A DNA stretch of 64,000 bases from Acanthosoma haemorrhoidale (GCA_930367205.1 OV884011.1:43909754-43973753), one strand, 5' to 3'. Positions 33,401 to 50,590 are shown, numbered from the stretch's first letter. The notes: generated by a model from the sequence alone, not told the origin. Numbers and translations: made by a program.

Positions 33401-36400
33401 TGTATCATAAATAAAAAAGATCTTGTCTTATATAACATGAAATATTATCGAGTTTTTTTCTTCCCATGGAAGGCTTCACTTTGTCCTGAATAAAGGGGAA
33501 AACTTGGAACTTTTCATCTAATATACAAAGCAGAAAAGTATGTTTAGATCCACATTGAATTAAGCAGTATTACTTTTCAGTACAGGCACCATGTAATGAA
33601 AAAAAACAGGGATCAAAATGTCTCACCCCCTCCATAACCTTTTACTTGCAATTTATTGTCTTATTTGGCTAAAAAATTGCCTGTTCTCATTTTATCTTTC
33701 AAGAAGTTAATAAAAAGTTTTCAAAAGAGATATTTGTAACCATATCAAGTTCGCCATGCACTAGTAGCATAAAAGTTTTAGTAATTCGGAGCTGATTGGA
33801 AAAAGTTACTTTTATAGGCAGTCAATAAATTTTGTAGAGACTGGATGGAATGTATTATTCACAACCTATAATAAAAACCAAATATATAATGCTTGATCTG
33901 CTTCCCTGCACTGGTAGTATAATATGTAACATTTTAAGAAATGTCAAGGGAAATAGCCTTTAAATGAGTATCAATCACATTAATTGAACAATCATGAATA
34001 TTAATAATATTGAACATTTATAAATATAATAACATGACTGTCAAAATGATAGTGTTTGTTTATTTTCTTTAATAAAATATGCAAATTTGAGAATACTGTT
34101 TTGTGCTATCCATTTCTTGTCAACAAAGAAATCCAGTTATTATTATTATTACTGTAATAATAAATCAATATTTACCTTTTGAAGAGTCTCGATTTCTTTT
34201 TTATGCAATGATTCTTTTTCGTCTATTTGGGCGAGGAGTTCCCTAATCCTTGATTTGAGCTTTTTTATTTGAGAACGGAGTTCTTCTTCATTTACAGTAC
34301 TCGTCCGATAACTAAATAAAATAAAAAAAATCACTTATCCATCCCATGGTCAGATCCATTAAAATTTTAACACAAATTTAAAGAATAAGCTATGTGATAA
34401 ACACTTTTATTTATACATATTAAAGAAAATAAACCTTGGAGAGTCGGTGTGTTGCAAAATCTGAAATTGATGTTTATATTTGTCAAACTCTGTTCTCAGC
34501 TGTTCATATTCTTCCTGGCAGAGTTTATGGGAATCTTGAAAAATGCTGTTGTCAGGTAGGCAATCCATTATGATAGCTAAAACAATTTGTTTAATGAGTA
34601 ATATTAGTTTTTGTTTTACAACATTTGCCAAGAGATTAGAAATGAATAAAGCATAAAAATAAAAATTAAGTTAGATAAACAAAATTGACACTAGCACCCA
34701 CCCCTTTTGGGGTCCTGCGTTTGGGCTATTCAAGGTTTAATATATAGTTAAAAGTAAATGAAGTACTAAATTTCTGTAAGGAAACGTTCTGGTCAATTTT
34801 GATAAATAATAAAAACAACAGATGAAAATTTATTTTTCATTTCATTTGGGTCATCCAATGAACCATCCAAGTAAAATTGAATACTGAACTCTTAAGTCCT
34901 CTAATTCTGTATTTTTCTACAAGTAAAAATAATTAAATAAATACCATTGAAGAATTACCTTTCAAGTCAAATGGTCTCTCTGACAGTTTGCTTGCATTCT
35001 GAATGATCTGTCGTATACGCTGAGCCATACTTTCTATGCTATCATCTCCTTTCTCTTCTCCTCTTTCCATCTCCAATTGCGCGATACGCTCTCTTAGTCT
35101 CGTAATAGCTTCTTGATCAGACTGCCTCAATCTATCATAGTTACCGACAGATAAAGACAATTCCGCTAACTTAGCTTCCAAGTTCGCAACTCTTTCCTCG
35201 TGTGTAGCAGCCAGCTCTCGCGAGTGTGTTTCCGCCTCTTTTAATTTTTCCTGTTCTTTCTGAGATGAATGTCTCAACTGCTGCTTAAGAAGTGACAGTT
35301 CATGTTTTAATTTCAGGGTTGTGGCCCCAGAATTTTCCAGGTTATCTTTCACCCTTTCTTTGAGTGCTTCTAAATTAGCTAATGCATCAGCTGCTTCTTT
35401 TTTACTATAGTTCCATTTCTCCATCATCACATTCAATTCTGAACGATGAGATTCCATATTCGCCTCAGCCTTCTCCCTCTTGGCTCTTTCTTCAGAAACC
35501 ACCTTCTGTAACTCTCTTTAATGAAATCGAGCATGTTAATTAACACAAATATATTTTAGTTATAGTTAGTTAGTAGTTATATTCGTAATATAAAAGAATA
35601 ATACGAATGAAATTTTAAGGTTAACCTTATCATAACTCCATGGTCATTGTGTTCCTTCTCTCTTTGATGACGTTCAATAATTAACTTGGACTTGAAATTT
35701 TCCATTTCCGATAAGTGAGCTCTTGTTTCATGATCGAGTCTACCCTGCATCTCTTTTATTGACTTCTCCAGCTAAAAACAAGAATATAAATCCATAGATA
35801 AAAACGTCTTTTGTCTGTCTATCTACATGTTCAACGATAACGGTTGTCAAAATGATTTAATTCATCTGGAATTTTGATGGCATATTCAACAGCACAGCAA
35901 AACATGCTGAATATGTGTTGGTTTAGATACAGCATCAGGAAGTATGAAAAAACAATCAAACATGAAAAAGATGGTCTTAGGACACATTCAAGAAGCTAAC
36001 ATAAAAAGAATTTCAAGTATATTCCAAAAAAAGGTTTAAGAGCTAACATTACAAATTGTGTATTTAATGCATTATGAATTGTTCTTACTAGGTTATTTAT
36101 GTCAATATGTTAGTAATGTTTTTTTTTGTTGCAACGGTTTAAAAAATAAAATGAAGAATTTTTGGTCATAGTCTTCACACTTTGACATCTCCAAATATTG
36201 TTTCTTCACTTCCTATATCTTTAACTTCATTTATATATGATTCAAAAATACAATTTAGTTTATAACTGAAGTAAATTTTGTTTGATAAAAAAAACTTGTG
36301 ATCTTAAAGGGGAAGAAGGATACTGATATTCTAAAGGCTACATTTAGACTTGCCTCTAATTTCTCTGCTCTTAACTGTTTCTTGTCGGCTTGAAATCCTG

Positions 36401-39322
36401 CTTCCATTCTGGACTTTTCTTCAGATAGTGTGGCGAGAGAATTCATTAAAGTAGTAAGTTGACTTTTCAACTGTTCGACTGTTTCATGATTTCCCTCCAA
36501 TGAGCTCTGAGTACAGAAGAATTTTTAACAAATATATAAAATTTTAATAAAAAAAAATAAACATAATTTTAGTGAAATTCTTCAACCTCTTCATTAGCTG
36601 AATCTTCAGACAAGTCAGCAGGATTGGCGTCATTACCTTTAGGTGGAGTTGAAGGCTTAGAAAAAGCCTTTAAACTTGACTCTAAAACTTCCTTTTCTTT
36701 CAAAAGACATTTATGTGCAGTCACTAAATCTAAGGATAGGAGAGTTCTTTAATGATTCAATCATAACATAATTTTACTTGGAACATGCTCAGGTAGTAAG
36801 TAGCTATATATTAATAAAAATTTAAAAATAACTTAAGGAACTTGATATTTCATTGTATATATTGCAGACCTTTACCTCTTTCCTCTATGAAATTTCTTGG
36901 CAGATGACTAATTGTTAAATAATCCAACAATAAATGAAAACATCATACCGCAGTACTTGTGGTTAGAAAAATGACCTAGAATATATCTGCTGGAGGACAA
37001 TATCTTGAAGTGATTATATAGGATAATATAATCCTAACAAGTCTTTATATATTCCTACAGTGGAGTCAGCTGCTGAATAGGGTCTTACTGGGGATTTGAA
37101 GCAGGATAACAATGTAAGCCAAGTCATAAAAAAAAGGCAGTTAATTTAGATAAGGAATTATTTCAACCCTGAGTATTTGCAGAGGATATACCTTTCTTAT
37201 GTGAGGACCTGGAGCGATTTTAGTCAAGAAATTTGCAAAACTCTATGTTGAATTTTTTTTAGTGTTTGCAGTTCGTAACCTCCAATTTAAGTCTAACTTT
37301 ATTGGGAATGCAACCGGCATTAACTGCTTACCTTTCTCTTAAGATTGTAATAGTAATATTCCAAGACAATATTTATAAAGAGGCTGCAGAAAAAAATAGG
37401 GGTAATCAAGAGCTGTACCCTCCTACAGTTGTACATTTGAAGAAAGAATGTAGCTATACAAGAGTGTGAACTTGAAGTATACAAGCACCCTATCAGTCAT
37501 AATATCCAGTTACGGATTGATGCCAAAACAGACCACATGTTCTTTCAAAAATTTAAGATCAACAGAAGATAGTATAGTATAAAGAGAAAAGCCCCTACTA
37601 AACGGAACTGCTACGATTAACAGTTAAAATTTAAAATTATAATTAAGAGAAATACAATGTCATATGGATAAAAGTTACAAAAATCTTTATATACAAAACG
37701 TTGTAGAAGATCAAACAGCACAACTGTCAGTACAATACAACACCACATGGAGGACCGACTTAAATGACAAAAAATTAGGTGGTGATAAATCTAACATGCC
37801 AGTACACAGAGCCTGGAAATTATTATGTTTAAAATTATTATAATATTTAATAACTGACAATTTTGTCATATTCTATTTTCAGGCTCTTAAGTATTAGCTT
37901 TTCAAAGTATTTTCCTCTTTTATATAAAAATTCCATTTCATACTGGTTGATATTGGGATTGGCATGATTTTCAGTGGCCACTTGCTGAAAATATTTATAA
38001 GATTTACTAGATAAATGCTCCTTTTTACATATGCCGACCTACCTATGGCCCATGTAAGTACAGTCACAAACAATGCATTTCAACCTGTAAACTCCTGAGC
38101 AGGCCGTAAGTTCTTTCAAATTATTGTGATATGTTCAAGTTATATTTATGTTAATAAAAGCAGCCTTGCAACCACTCTTATTTAGGTGGTCACTTATTTT
38201 TACAAATATACAACCCAAATATCTAACAAATCATAATAAGGCAGACCTATAGAAATGCTTGAAAAATCCCTAAATCAATTTGGCTTTTGTCTATTTATTG
38301 AACAATTCCTGGATCAAAACAATTTGTTTTGGTAAGGTGCCCCAAATAATATATTTCCTCTTAGTAATATTGTTTGATTTAGGTATTTTTAATAGTTTGT
38401 CAATGTGGTATGGAATGGTGTAATTTTTATACATAAGTGGTTGTAAATATAAAAGCACTGGCTTAAAGATGTGGAGTTTCTCATTACTTTCAACTTAACA
38501 CAGTGGTATCATATATCTAATAATGAATATATTTAGCTTTTGGAATACATTGTGAAAAATCCTTGCTTTACATTTACTTTAAAATCTTTACTTTTATTGC
38601 TTTACTGAGGCACATCCTTTTTTTACCTTACTTCTATCCTTGTAATCATGACCTTTTTGAAGAGCAATTGTTTAATTTCTATACAAATCATTTGTCTGAA
38701 TATCAATGTTCAACTTATAAACAATCTATTTCACTTCAAAATCCTAAACAATTCGTTCAAAATGTGTGGTTGACTATTCCTCACCTTTACAAGGAAGAGA
38801 TGATTAAAATCTAGCGCCTATGTTTACATCAAAGCCAGTCTTTACATTAGCATTTTTTTCTTTCATTCAATTTTAAACATAATTTTATGGCTCATTCAGT
38901 CAGGGACATACTCTTATTTAAACAACCCCTATTGATAAAATTATTTAATCTCCTATAAGTCAAAATATAAAACTGAAAAAACACAAACCGGAAAACATTT
39001 ATTAATGTAGTTGTGCATACTCGTATTGAGAAGTAATTTTTCTCATTAGTAACATAGCATATATAAAACATATGTTATTGTAATTTGAGCACTTAAGACA
39101 AGTAATTTTAACACAAAAGTAAGAGTATTATTTCCTGCTATGGACTGAAACAGTTGAGCTTTTTTAAATGCATATCCCTACTACCTGAGTACATTCTTCA
39201 TAATTATTAATTGACATTGTTCATAAATAGTTACCTTTTAACCGTGTTTTATAACGAGCAAGTTCCGCATTCTGTTTTGATATAGTTTCAACAAGTTCCT
39301 TATTCCTCCTCAATTCCTCCAT
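27440..39322 (-). CDS. GCC1: GRIP-domain golgin GCC88/GCC1, complete, 10 exons
   Basis: This is a long coiled-coil trans-Golgi tether with a C-terminal GRIP domain that binds ARL1-GTP. Exons in transcript order: 39235-39322, 36587-36729, 36354-36506, 35626-35771, 34959-35515, 34435-34576, 34176-34311, 33114-33308, 28423-28610, 27440-27632. They sum to 1941 nt, giving 646 aa; human GCC1 is about 775. The N-terminus has KDLVTAHKCLLKEKEVLESS, matching the start of GCC88. Heptad-rich coiled coil fills the middle. The last exon encodes the GRIP domain, NLEYLKNVVLSFLLTSD, with the Tyr needed for ARL1 binding. The intron after 36354 appears to use a GC donor (GAG|GCAAGT); any GT nearby breaks the frame. 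Introns contain a solo LTR, a Tigger transposon and a Penelope-like fragment. The product could be confused with GCC185, but the N-terminal signature favours GCC88. Confidence 0.9.
28646..29757 (-). mobile_element. Solo LTR (gypsy-type) with 5-bp target duplication
   Basis: The segment begins TGTCGAGAATGCCC and ends TTGGCCCAACA, so on the minus strand it reads TGTTG...CGACA. It is flanked by GAGTG direct repeats at 28641-28645 and 29758-29762, a 5-bp duplication typical of Ty3/gypsy or BEL integration. It is 1112 bp, non-coding, and clearly more GC-rich than its surroundings. Internally it has a near-duplicate block around ACTTCCAGGGCC at about 29050 and 29140, and a run of about 17 G near 29241-29258. 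Part of it recurs at 46227-47017. It lies in the GCC1 intron 28611-33113. Confidence 0.7.
29763..30813. other. GCC1 intron sequence, nothing recognised
   Basis: Ordinary AT-rich intron between the solo LTR and the Tigger transposon. No coding similarity, tRNA-like box or repeat structure was seen. Confidence 0.5.
30814..32947 (-). mobile_element. Near-intact pogo/Tigger-type DNA transposon
   Basis: The element is 2134 bp, bounded by 24-bp perfect terminal inverted repeats. The left begins CAGTTGTCCCTCGATAATCC at 30814 and the right ends in the exact reverse complement at 32947. A TA dinucleotide flanks each end (30812-30813 and 32948-32949), the target duplication expected of Tc1/mariner/pogo. 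Subterminal sequence repeats a CGGATTA motif. It lies inside a GCC1 intron and encodes one transposase on the same strand as GCC1. Confidence 0.93.
31178..32677 (-). pseudogene. Tigger/pogo transposase with one nonsense codon
   Basis: From an ATG at 32675-32677 the frame reads MASTSVKHKHKTLNLSEK and then meets TGA at 32621-32623 (codon 19). After that it stays open in the same frame to TGA at 31178, about 499 codons in all. The order is the pogo-family one: an N-terminal psq-type HTH (KVYDIGRPTVYDIVKN), a CENP-B/Tc5-type HTH (GWFENFKKRHGIRFMQ), and a DDE_1 domain with the Asp triad in YNADETGLNW, LLLLDNAPGHP and PMDQNVIKTL. Except for codon 19 nothing looks broken. An internal ATG at 32569 could still start a product that lacks the first HTH. 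DNA binding would then probably be impaired. Confidence 0.9.
37850..38125 (-). pseudogene. Penelope-like GIY-YIG endonuclease fragment
   Basis: In GCC1 intron 1 the minus strand encodes TACSGVYRLKCIVCDCTYMG, followed by a KEHLSSKSYKYFQQ block and NQYEMEFLYKRGKYFEKL. This matches the C-terminal GIY-YIG endonuclease of Penelope-like retroelements, with GVY and YMG in place of GIY and YIG. A stop follows shortly after YMGHR. Upstream on the same strand (to about 38550) only weak, stop-ridden RT-like fragments are seen. Confidence 0.55.
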
Positions 39323-39840
39323 GTCAGTTTATATAATCACTAGACTTCAGTAGAAGGAATAAAATTAATTATCATAACTTCATTACAAGAAAATAAGGGT
39401 GATTAATTATTTAATGTAAAACGATAGTAAGCTGAATCAATTCGATTATTTTTAAAAATTACGGTTCACTGCTAACAGAAAGCTAATCAACAGTCAAACC
39501 CCCCATATGTTGTGAACTTGGAGGTAGTTTAAAGGCTGCTGATAGCAGCGAACGAAGCGATAGTAGAGTAAATAATCTATAGCTGTTAAATAAATTAGCT
39601 TTTGAGACAATATTATAGGGAAGAACTAATTTAGTGCATAGTACTAACAAAAAATACATGATTGCATTTATAACCATGTCAAGTTTTTATACATTTCGTG
39701 TTAAACCATGGACTGTAGCTCTAGCATATCCTAGGCTTTGCCACCTTAGAAAGTTTTTATTTTGCTTTATTTAAAATTAATAATTATTTGGTGTGATGTA
39801 AATTTTAACAATTACTGGTTAAAGAGAACTTTCCGAGAAA
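39323..39840. other. GCC1 upstream region, nothing recognised
   Basis: This is presumably the GCC1 promoter and 5' UTR. No regulatory motif stands out from the AT-rich background. Confidence 0.4.
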
Positions 39841-40460
39841 TAGTTTGCTTGTGTTTGACACCCACCTCTTCATCCCTGACAGAACGGGAACCAGACACAG
39901 GAGTGTTAATTTCAGATATCCCAAAAACGAAAAACCTTAGCAGCCGATCACGTCCTGCATGCTGTGAACGGTTCTATCATAGTCACCATATAATATGCAG
40001 TAAACTTAAGTCCTTCCCAGGAACGTCAAGTTAGACTTATACATCGCAGCCGTTGACTGAGCCATCATCGGAACAGATTTTCTGTCAAACTACGGACTAC
40101 TCTATATGGGAAGGAGCTAATCCACCGTGTAACAAACTGCTGCTTGAAAGGCTCCATGATGCTTGGAGCAGCCCTTACTAACTCAACATCGTCGGGAAGC
40201 TCCTCAACAAATTACCCGACACGACCAGACCAGCCTCTTCGGATCCACTGGATTTTATCCTCCAGGAATATATATAAGTTTCTATACAAGGGCGAGCATC
40301 TACCTCAAAATCGTCACCAATTCCAAAGGAGACCCCCACAGCCACCAAGCTAGAAAGCGTTATAGAACACTCCAAGCAAACACGCAGTGGTATACTGTCA
40401 AGTGTTTTAGAATTGTAAACTACAGAAATAATTCAATCTTTGAGGAGAGGGATATGTAGA
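39841..40460 (+). pseudogene. Degenerate LTR-retrotransposon fragment (protease region)
   Basis: Plus-strand translation in changing frames gives VCLTPTSSSLTERE (about 39851) and then, at 40061-40102, AIIGTDFLSNYGLL. The latter is the conserved end of the gypsy-type retropepsin and its linker (family form IIGADFL..F.LL). Stops occur on both sides. Sequence onward to 40460 is GC-richer than the background but not assignable. Confidence 0.5.
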
Positions 40461-45542
<5,082 letters not shown>

Positions 45543-46226
45543 TAATTAATAAGAAATATATAATTTCTTTTAAACTTTTGTATTTTGGTTTAACGCTACA
45601 ATATATAATAATTTTAGTACAACTATCACATTGTAATTATAACCCCTTAACCTTGTCCTCTGCTTGTGATGTTTTATACTTGTTTTGGTTGATGGTCATA
45701 GAATTTTCAGAAGCAAAGGATACCAATCAGTTCTAATCTTTTCAAAATAGGATATGCAGAAAAATGTTAAAATCTTGTAGTACTTAAAATGTGACCTTTT
45801 CGTCACTGTAAATCAAGGTTGGTACTGGGGCTAGATTGAAAAACTTGGAACATAATGTAGACTGAAGGGAAAATATGGAGTCCATGGCCATCTGTGTCAG
45901 TTTCTTAATTAATGTTGGGAAATCTACTTGGTATTAAAAGAAAATATACATTATTTTTTAAGCCATCTCGGAATTCTTGAAAATAAGATTTCAAAACAAA
46001 TAAATTGTAAAGACCTTGAATATCTAAGACATCAATTCCTTATATCTCTAGTTGCCTCCTAAACTTGATTTTTTGAAATATTATTTTTGTGTCACTGTCA
46101 GTTATGATTACTTGACCTTAAACACTAGGAATAAATTGTTACATTAAATTTTAAATAGTTTGAGAAATCTCAATAATTTTTTTTTATACATACCTTAGTG
46201 TCTTTTAACCTTAATAGTCAGTCATA
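45543..46226. other. PSMA6 downstream region, nothing recognised
   Basis: AT-rich DNA containing the PSMA6 3' UTR. No clear second gene or repeat was seen until the LTR-like segment at 46227. Confidence 0.45.
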
Positions 46227-47017
46227 TGTTCGTGAGAGGTGTATAGTTTTTCTCAACCCCCCCCCCCAACTCTATGGACTGAGGGATAAGGTAGCTTCCT
46301 TAGTTCCATTTCCACTTTACTCACTTGTGGGCTACATGCGACCATTTGTGTAAGTAAATTTGTTTTTATGCCTCTAGCTAATTTTCTTCTGGGTATTATT
46401 TACTATATGTTCAGGAGAAGAGGTATAGTTAGTTTATGTGGTCTAGGAATGACCACGAAGAATTCACACTCAGTATCTAAGAGTAGACGAAAACCGTCCG
46501 GATCCCAAAGGGGAAGTGTGAACTGGAGTTATGCAGACTGGATCGCTGGGGGAGGCACAGTTTGTAAGGCCCCAGAGACTGTCATCCGAAGGGATCCCTA
46601 AAGAGGATGTGCTAGTTTTAGTGAGATGAAGGCAGAGAATCCCACTAGGAAGATGCCGGGTCTGACAAGGCCAGGCTAAAACAATGAGGTTGGGAAAGAG
46701 AGATAAAGAGGTAGTTGATTAAGAAAGCCATGGTTTGAGTAGATCAGCAAGCACAGGTGAAGAGGGAGTAATGTTTACTTCAGGTGGCGGGTTCCGAATG
46801 AATTGAAAAAGCTCCGAATTTTGGCCTTATATAGGCGGTCAAAGGCTGGGCTATGCCCACACATTTTAAAAAGCTTTCCCCGGAGCTCCAGGCGTGTCGT
46901 AACCCAGTTCCCGTTCTAAAGGTTTTAATTATTAAAATATAGAAACTTAGGTGGGTGTTTTCTGGAACGAGAAGAGGGGAATTTCTATTTATTCGTGGCA
47001 AGGAAGTTGGTACAACA
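46227..47017 (-). mobile_element. Second LTR-like repeat related to the solo LTR at 28646
   Basis: It shares with the 28646-29757 element a CAGGAGAAGAGGTA...AGTTTATGTGG block (about 46411-46440) and the terminal block, GTGTTTTCTG...ATTTCTATTTATTCGTGG...GTTGG.ACAACA. On the minus strand it starts TGTTGTACCAAC. GTCAT occurs at 46221-46225 and again at 47018-47022, a possible 5-bp target duplication offset by one base on the left. A run of 11 C lies near 46257. It is non-coding, GC-richer than its neighbours, and shorter than the first copy. Confidence 0.55.
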
Positions 47018-47022
47018 GTCAT

Positions 47023-48035
47023 GTTTTCTTTTTTTATACATTATTGATTTGTATAATTCTATACTTTTTAAATGTTCCTTAAAATAATGTCATTATAAAC
47101 CTGTGAGGAACATGTGACCCAAAAACGGGGTTAACCAGCATTTTTAAAATTTGAATACAACTAATATTTATAACTTCAGATTTATTGAACCAGTTCTCTT
47201 TTGCTATGGTAGAACTATAATATAAAGGGAATCAATCATAGGACAAGTAGATCCTCTCACTCCAAGCTCAGAAATTATCAGTACTTTAATTTTAATATTC
47301 TTTAGACATACCTAATGTAAAGAAACTGATTTGGCCAGTCCAATTTAATAATGATATAAAGAAATAATGAATAAAATAACAGTTTAGGTTCAAAATATTA
47401 ATTTAAAAAATGGGTTATAATGACTGTAGAGTTTCAAAACACCATATTAATGTTCTTTACCATACAGTATTGTTAGAGTACTCTCATATCAAATACAGAC
47501 ATACCCTTGTGAAGATTGATAACTGACCTGTTTTGGTCAAAGAAATAAAAATACATGCAATTCACTAAAATATCATTGGCTTCAGGGGGATAAATGCACA
47601 ACAATGACAAACTAAGCCGTCGAAGTTATAAAACCTATTGTCATAGGGAGTCTAGTCTGCATAACTTATAAGTACCTTAAGTGATCACTGACTTTTAATT
47701 GGAATATAAAATGATAAAAAACAAATAAATTGCACAAATTAAACCAAAAAGTTTATTTTACAATCATAATTAACCTATTATGATCAGTGTTAAAAAATTC
47801 TAAAAATTAAAAGTTCTCACAAAAAATGAAAAATTTATTTTATCATTCAATTAAGCATTGAATATTATGTTTTTGCCAGTAGAGTTTGGAATTTATATTG
47901 AAAAAAATATATCAACAATGGATGGACAAAAGTCTCATGTTAATGGATATACATATGACAAAAAATTATGAATACACATATTTACAAAAAAATAGTACAA
48001 ATTTTATAGTTAAAAAAATAAATTGATTAAAAAGT
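47023..48035. other. Intergenic, nothing recognised
   Basis: AT-rich DNA between the LTR-like repeat and the SmD2 stop codon; part of it must be the SmD2 3' UTR. No coding or structural signal was seen. Confidence 0.5.
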
Positions 48036-48855
48036 TTATTTTCCTGCTGCCGTAGCAAGGGGATTCCTCAAAACAAGTATGACGGAGTCTCCTCTTAAGA
48101 ACATTTTTGAAATGAATCTATCTTTGTTGACAGGTTTTGCCTAAAAAAAAAAATTAAACATTATTTTTTTCTTACTGATTTTTTAACATAAGTTAAAGAA
48201 ATAATTATACCTTTTTCTTCCCTTTTCCTGTTCTTGGCAGTTCGGTCCACATTTCTTTAACATTTTCTAAAACCATGTTACAATGTCTGTCGAATGCCTT
48301 CACACGTCCGAGAAGCTTCTTGTTATTACGGCAATTGATTAAAACCTGAGGACAATTATTCGTATCTAAATAAATCATCTAAAATTAAGACACTCTTGTC
48401 ATATAAAAGCTCAGGAGCCATTTCAATCAAATGTGATACCAAACAATCAATAGCTTAAGATTATCAAGAAATAAATAGAAATGAAAATGATTTACCATTT
48501 CAATAAATAAATTAATAACATTAGAATTCTTCTCTATAAACACCTAATAATAATGGTATACAACCATTGCTCGAAACAACAAATCCAATCAGAGCAGTAT
48601 TTACATATCTAAACTTTACCTGAGTGTTATTTTTTACAGATTGAGTTAAGACAGATAATGGACCAGTATTGAACTCTTCCTCTTCTCTTTTAGCCAGTTC
48701 CTCCGGAGTCATTTCTGACTTGGGTTTTGTTACGGCCCTAAAAACGTTTTATCAAATTAATAACTTTTCATAGATGGTAAAGCTTTGTTAACACTTGCAC
48801 CTATAAGAAACAAATTAATATATGTAGTGTCTACTTACACCATTGGAGCCGCCAT
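48036..48855 (-). CDS. SNRPD2: Small nuclear ribonucleoprotein Sm D2, complete, 4 exons
   Basis: This is a core Sm-ring protein of U1, U2, U4 and U5 snRNPs (pre-mRNA splicing, nucleus). Exons in transcript order: 48839-48855, 48620-48737, 48211-48345, 48036-48140. They sum to 375 nt, giving 124 aa; human SmD2 has 118. The Sm1 motif is in [20 protein letters not shown] and the next block is [17 protein letters not shown]. The SmD2-specific linker [20 protein letters not shown] precedes the Sm2 motif [15 protein letters not shown]. The start at 48855 (MAAPMV) lies in a 17-nt first coding exon, and the phase-2 join gives Val-Ala. An N-terminus a few residues longer than the human one explains the length difference. 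All introns are GT-AG. Confidence 0.96.
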
Positions 48856-49419
48856 GGTAAAATATATAAAATTAAAAACTTATTTGACTTAAAAACACAA
48901 GCAACGCTACAAGCGACCGGCAAAAACGACAGTCGCAAGCCAACAATTTCTAACCTTGCTGTGTACATAATTTACTACGACGACACTGCACTCTAGCGGC
49001 TTTAAATTGCCCGATTTCTACAATATTCTTATTATTATGATTAAATCATGAAATTGCATTTCATCCGTAAGCAATCCCAGCTATTTATTTAAAAAAAAAA
49101 ACCATTCAGGCCTAAAGTCTCCCGGCAGGGAATATGGAATATAATTAATCTAGTTCTTATTAAAAAAATCATTTAAGTAAGAAAATGCCACAATGGTAAA
49201 AAAAACTGCTAATCTTCTGAATGGTTGGATAATTTTACGTGAATATGAGTAGAGAAAAAAACGGGGCTATTAATTTCGTGAATAGAATAATTTCCTGGTT
49301 CATCAAAGTGCAATGTGGTTTGTGGTCATAATTGTTGACTTTGACGTAAAGAGTCACTCATCTCTTGAAGATAAAAACGATAGAAGGCCAAAAAGGTATT
49401 GGATACAATGTCTTACATT
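48856..49419. other. SmD2 upstream region, nothing recognised
   Basis: About 100 bp immediately upstream of SmD2 are slightly GC-richer (CGACCGG, CGACGACAC) and probably contain the promoter. The rest is AT-rich and featureless. Confidence 0.4.
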
Positions 49420-49860
49420 GAACTACAATAAAATGTCTTGCCTCCAACATCCAATCTTCATACTGTCAAATCCAGGTCTCTATTGCAACTGACTCCATTT
49501 AGTCGCGAGTTTCATACCTCGGAGCCATAAGTTATAGATAGGGCGAATCAAGGTTTTACGCAGCCTAACCTTTGTTGTCCGTGTGAGAATGCGGCTTCCG
49601 AAGAGATGGGCTGAGAAGGTACTCCAAAGTAGCTCCTGGTTGCAACATCATGATTTGTCTCATCTCTGCAGATATATCGTTATTCACGTTAACCTGTGAG
49701 CCAATATATTTGAATTCTCCAACCTTTTCAAAAGTGAAGGTTCCTATGGAAATTATTATTCCATCATATCGACCTCATGTAAGTACTCAACTTTACATAA
49801 GTAAACTTCTCCACCTCTCAGCCTTCTGGTTGGCCTGCACTGCCACTCCAGAATTCAATT
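49420..49860 (-). pseudogene. Non-LTR retrotransposon RT fragment (C-terminal part)
   Basis: On the minus strand, in shifting frames, FKYIGSQVNVNNDISAEMRQ is followed by LRKTLIRPIYNLWLRGM. These match the region after the RT active site of LINEs (family form FKYLGS...DISEEI and YKTLIRPV.TYGSETW). The catalytic core is absent, and frameshifts plus stops show it is dead. Confidence 0.6.
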
Positions 49861-50590
49861 CTTAGTTTCCTTGGGGTAAATCCTTCACATCAAATAACCT
49901 TGCATCGATCGTCACCATGGTTCTGCATGAGGAGTTAATGCAGAAATTCATACTCATATTTACTAGGCCTTTGGACCAAATATATCCAGTTTGACTTCTG
50001 TTTACTATGTGGTATAAAAGTCTCTTCACTGGTCACGATTTCCTTGCGAGCCAAGCTAGTTTTTAACTCTTTCAGCCACACAGAAGTAGAATGTATACAT
50101 AATAGAAAGAGAGGAGGAAAGGATCCTGATTTGGGACATGATTCCTCCCACGCACAGGATATTAGACCCAGCAAGAGCACGCGTAGGTAGTGTCACTAGA
50201 TCACGATGTAGGCCAGTCTCCGGGATGTTACAAATAAGCGTAAGAGATCTGATCTGAAAAAATGCCATTTTGATGTAACATCAATGTTCTTTCATCATAC
50301 CACAAAAAATACGCTTACAGCACAAATTTTAAACATGACCTACGTATTGTAAGGGTCATATACTGCCCCAAATATTATATATTATCAGTAAATGTCATCC
50401 TTGCTTTATCCAGTGGTACCACTACGTTCCTACACCATCGTAACTTCCCTGTTATGTTATGAACTGTCACAAATTTAAGTTGTGAGGGGCCACCAATAAT
50501 TTGTATTCTTCCATGACGTAGTTCTACGTAATAAATAATCTTTTGATTTGTGAATTATTAATTATTTGAGCATTTTCACTTGTAAAAAAC
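49861..50590. other. Intergenic, nothing recognised
   Basis: Mixed-composition DNA between the LINE relic and the gypsy element. Two minus-strand open frames (49935-50180 and 50056-50268) show no recognisable family. This may be further decayed transposon. Confidence 0.35.
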
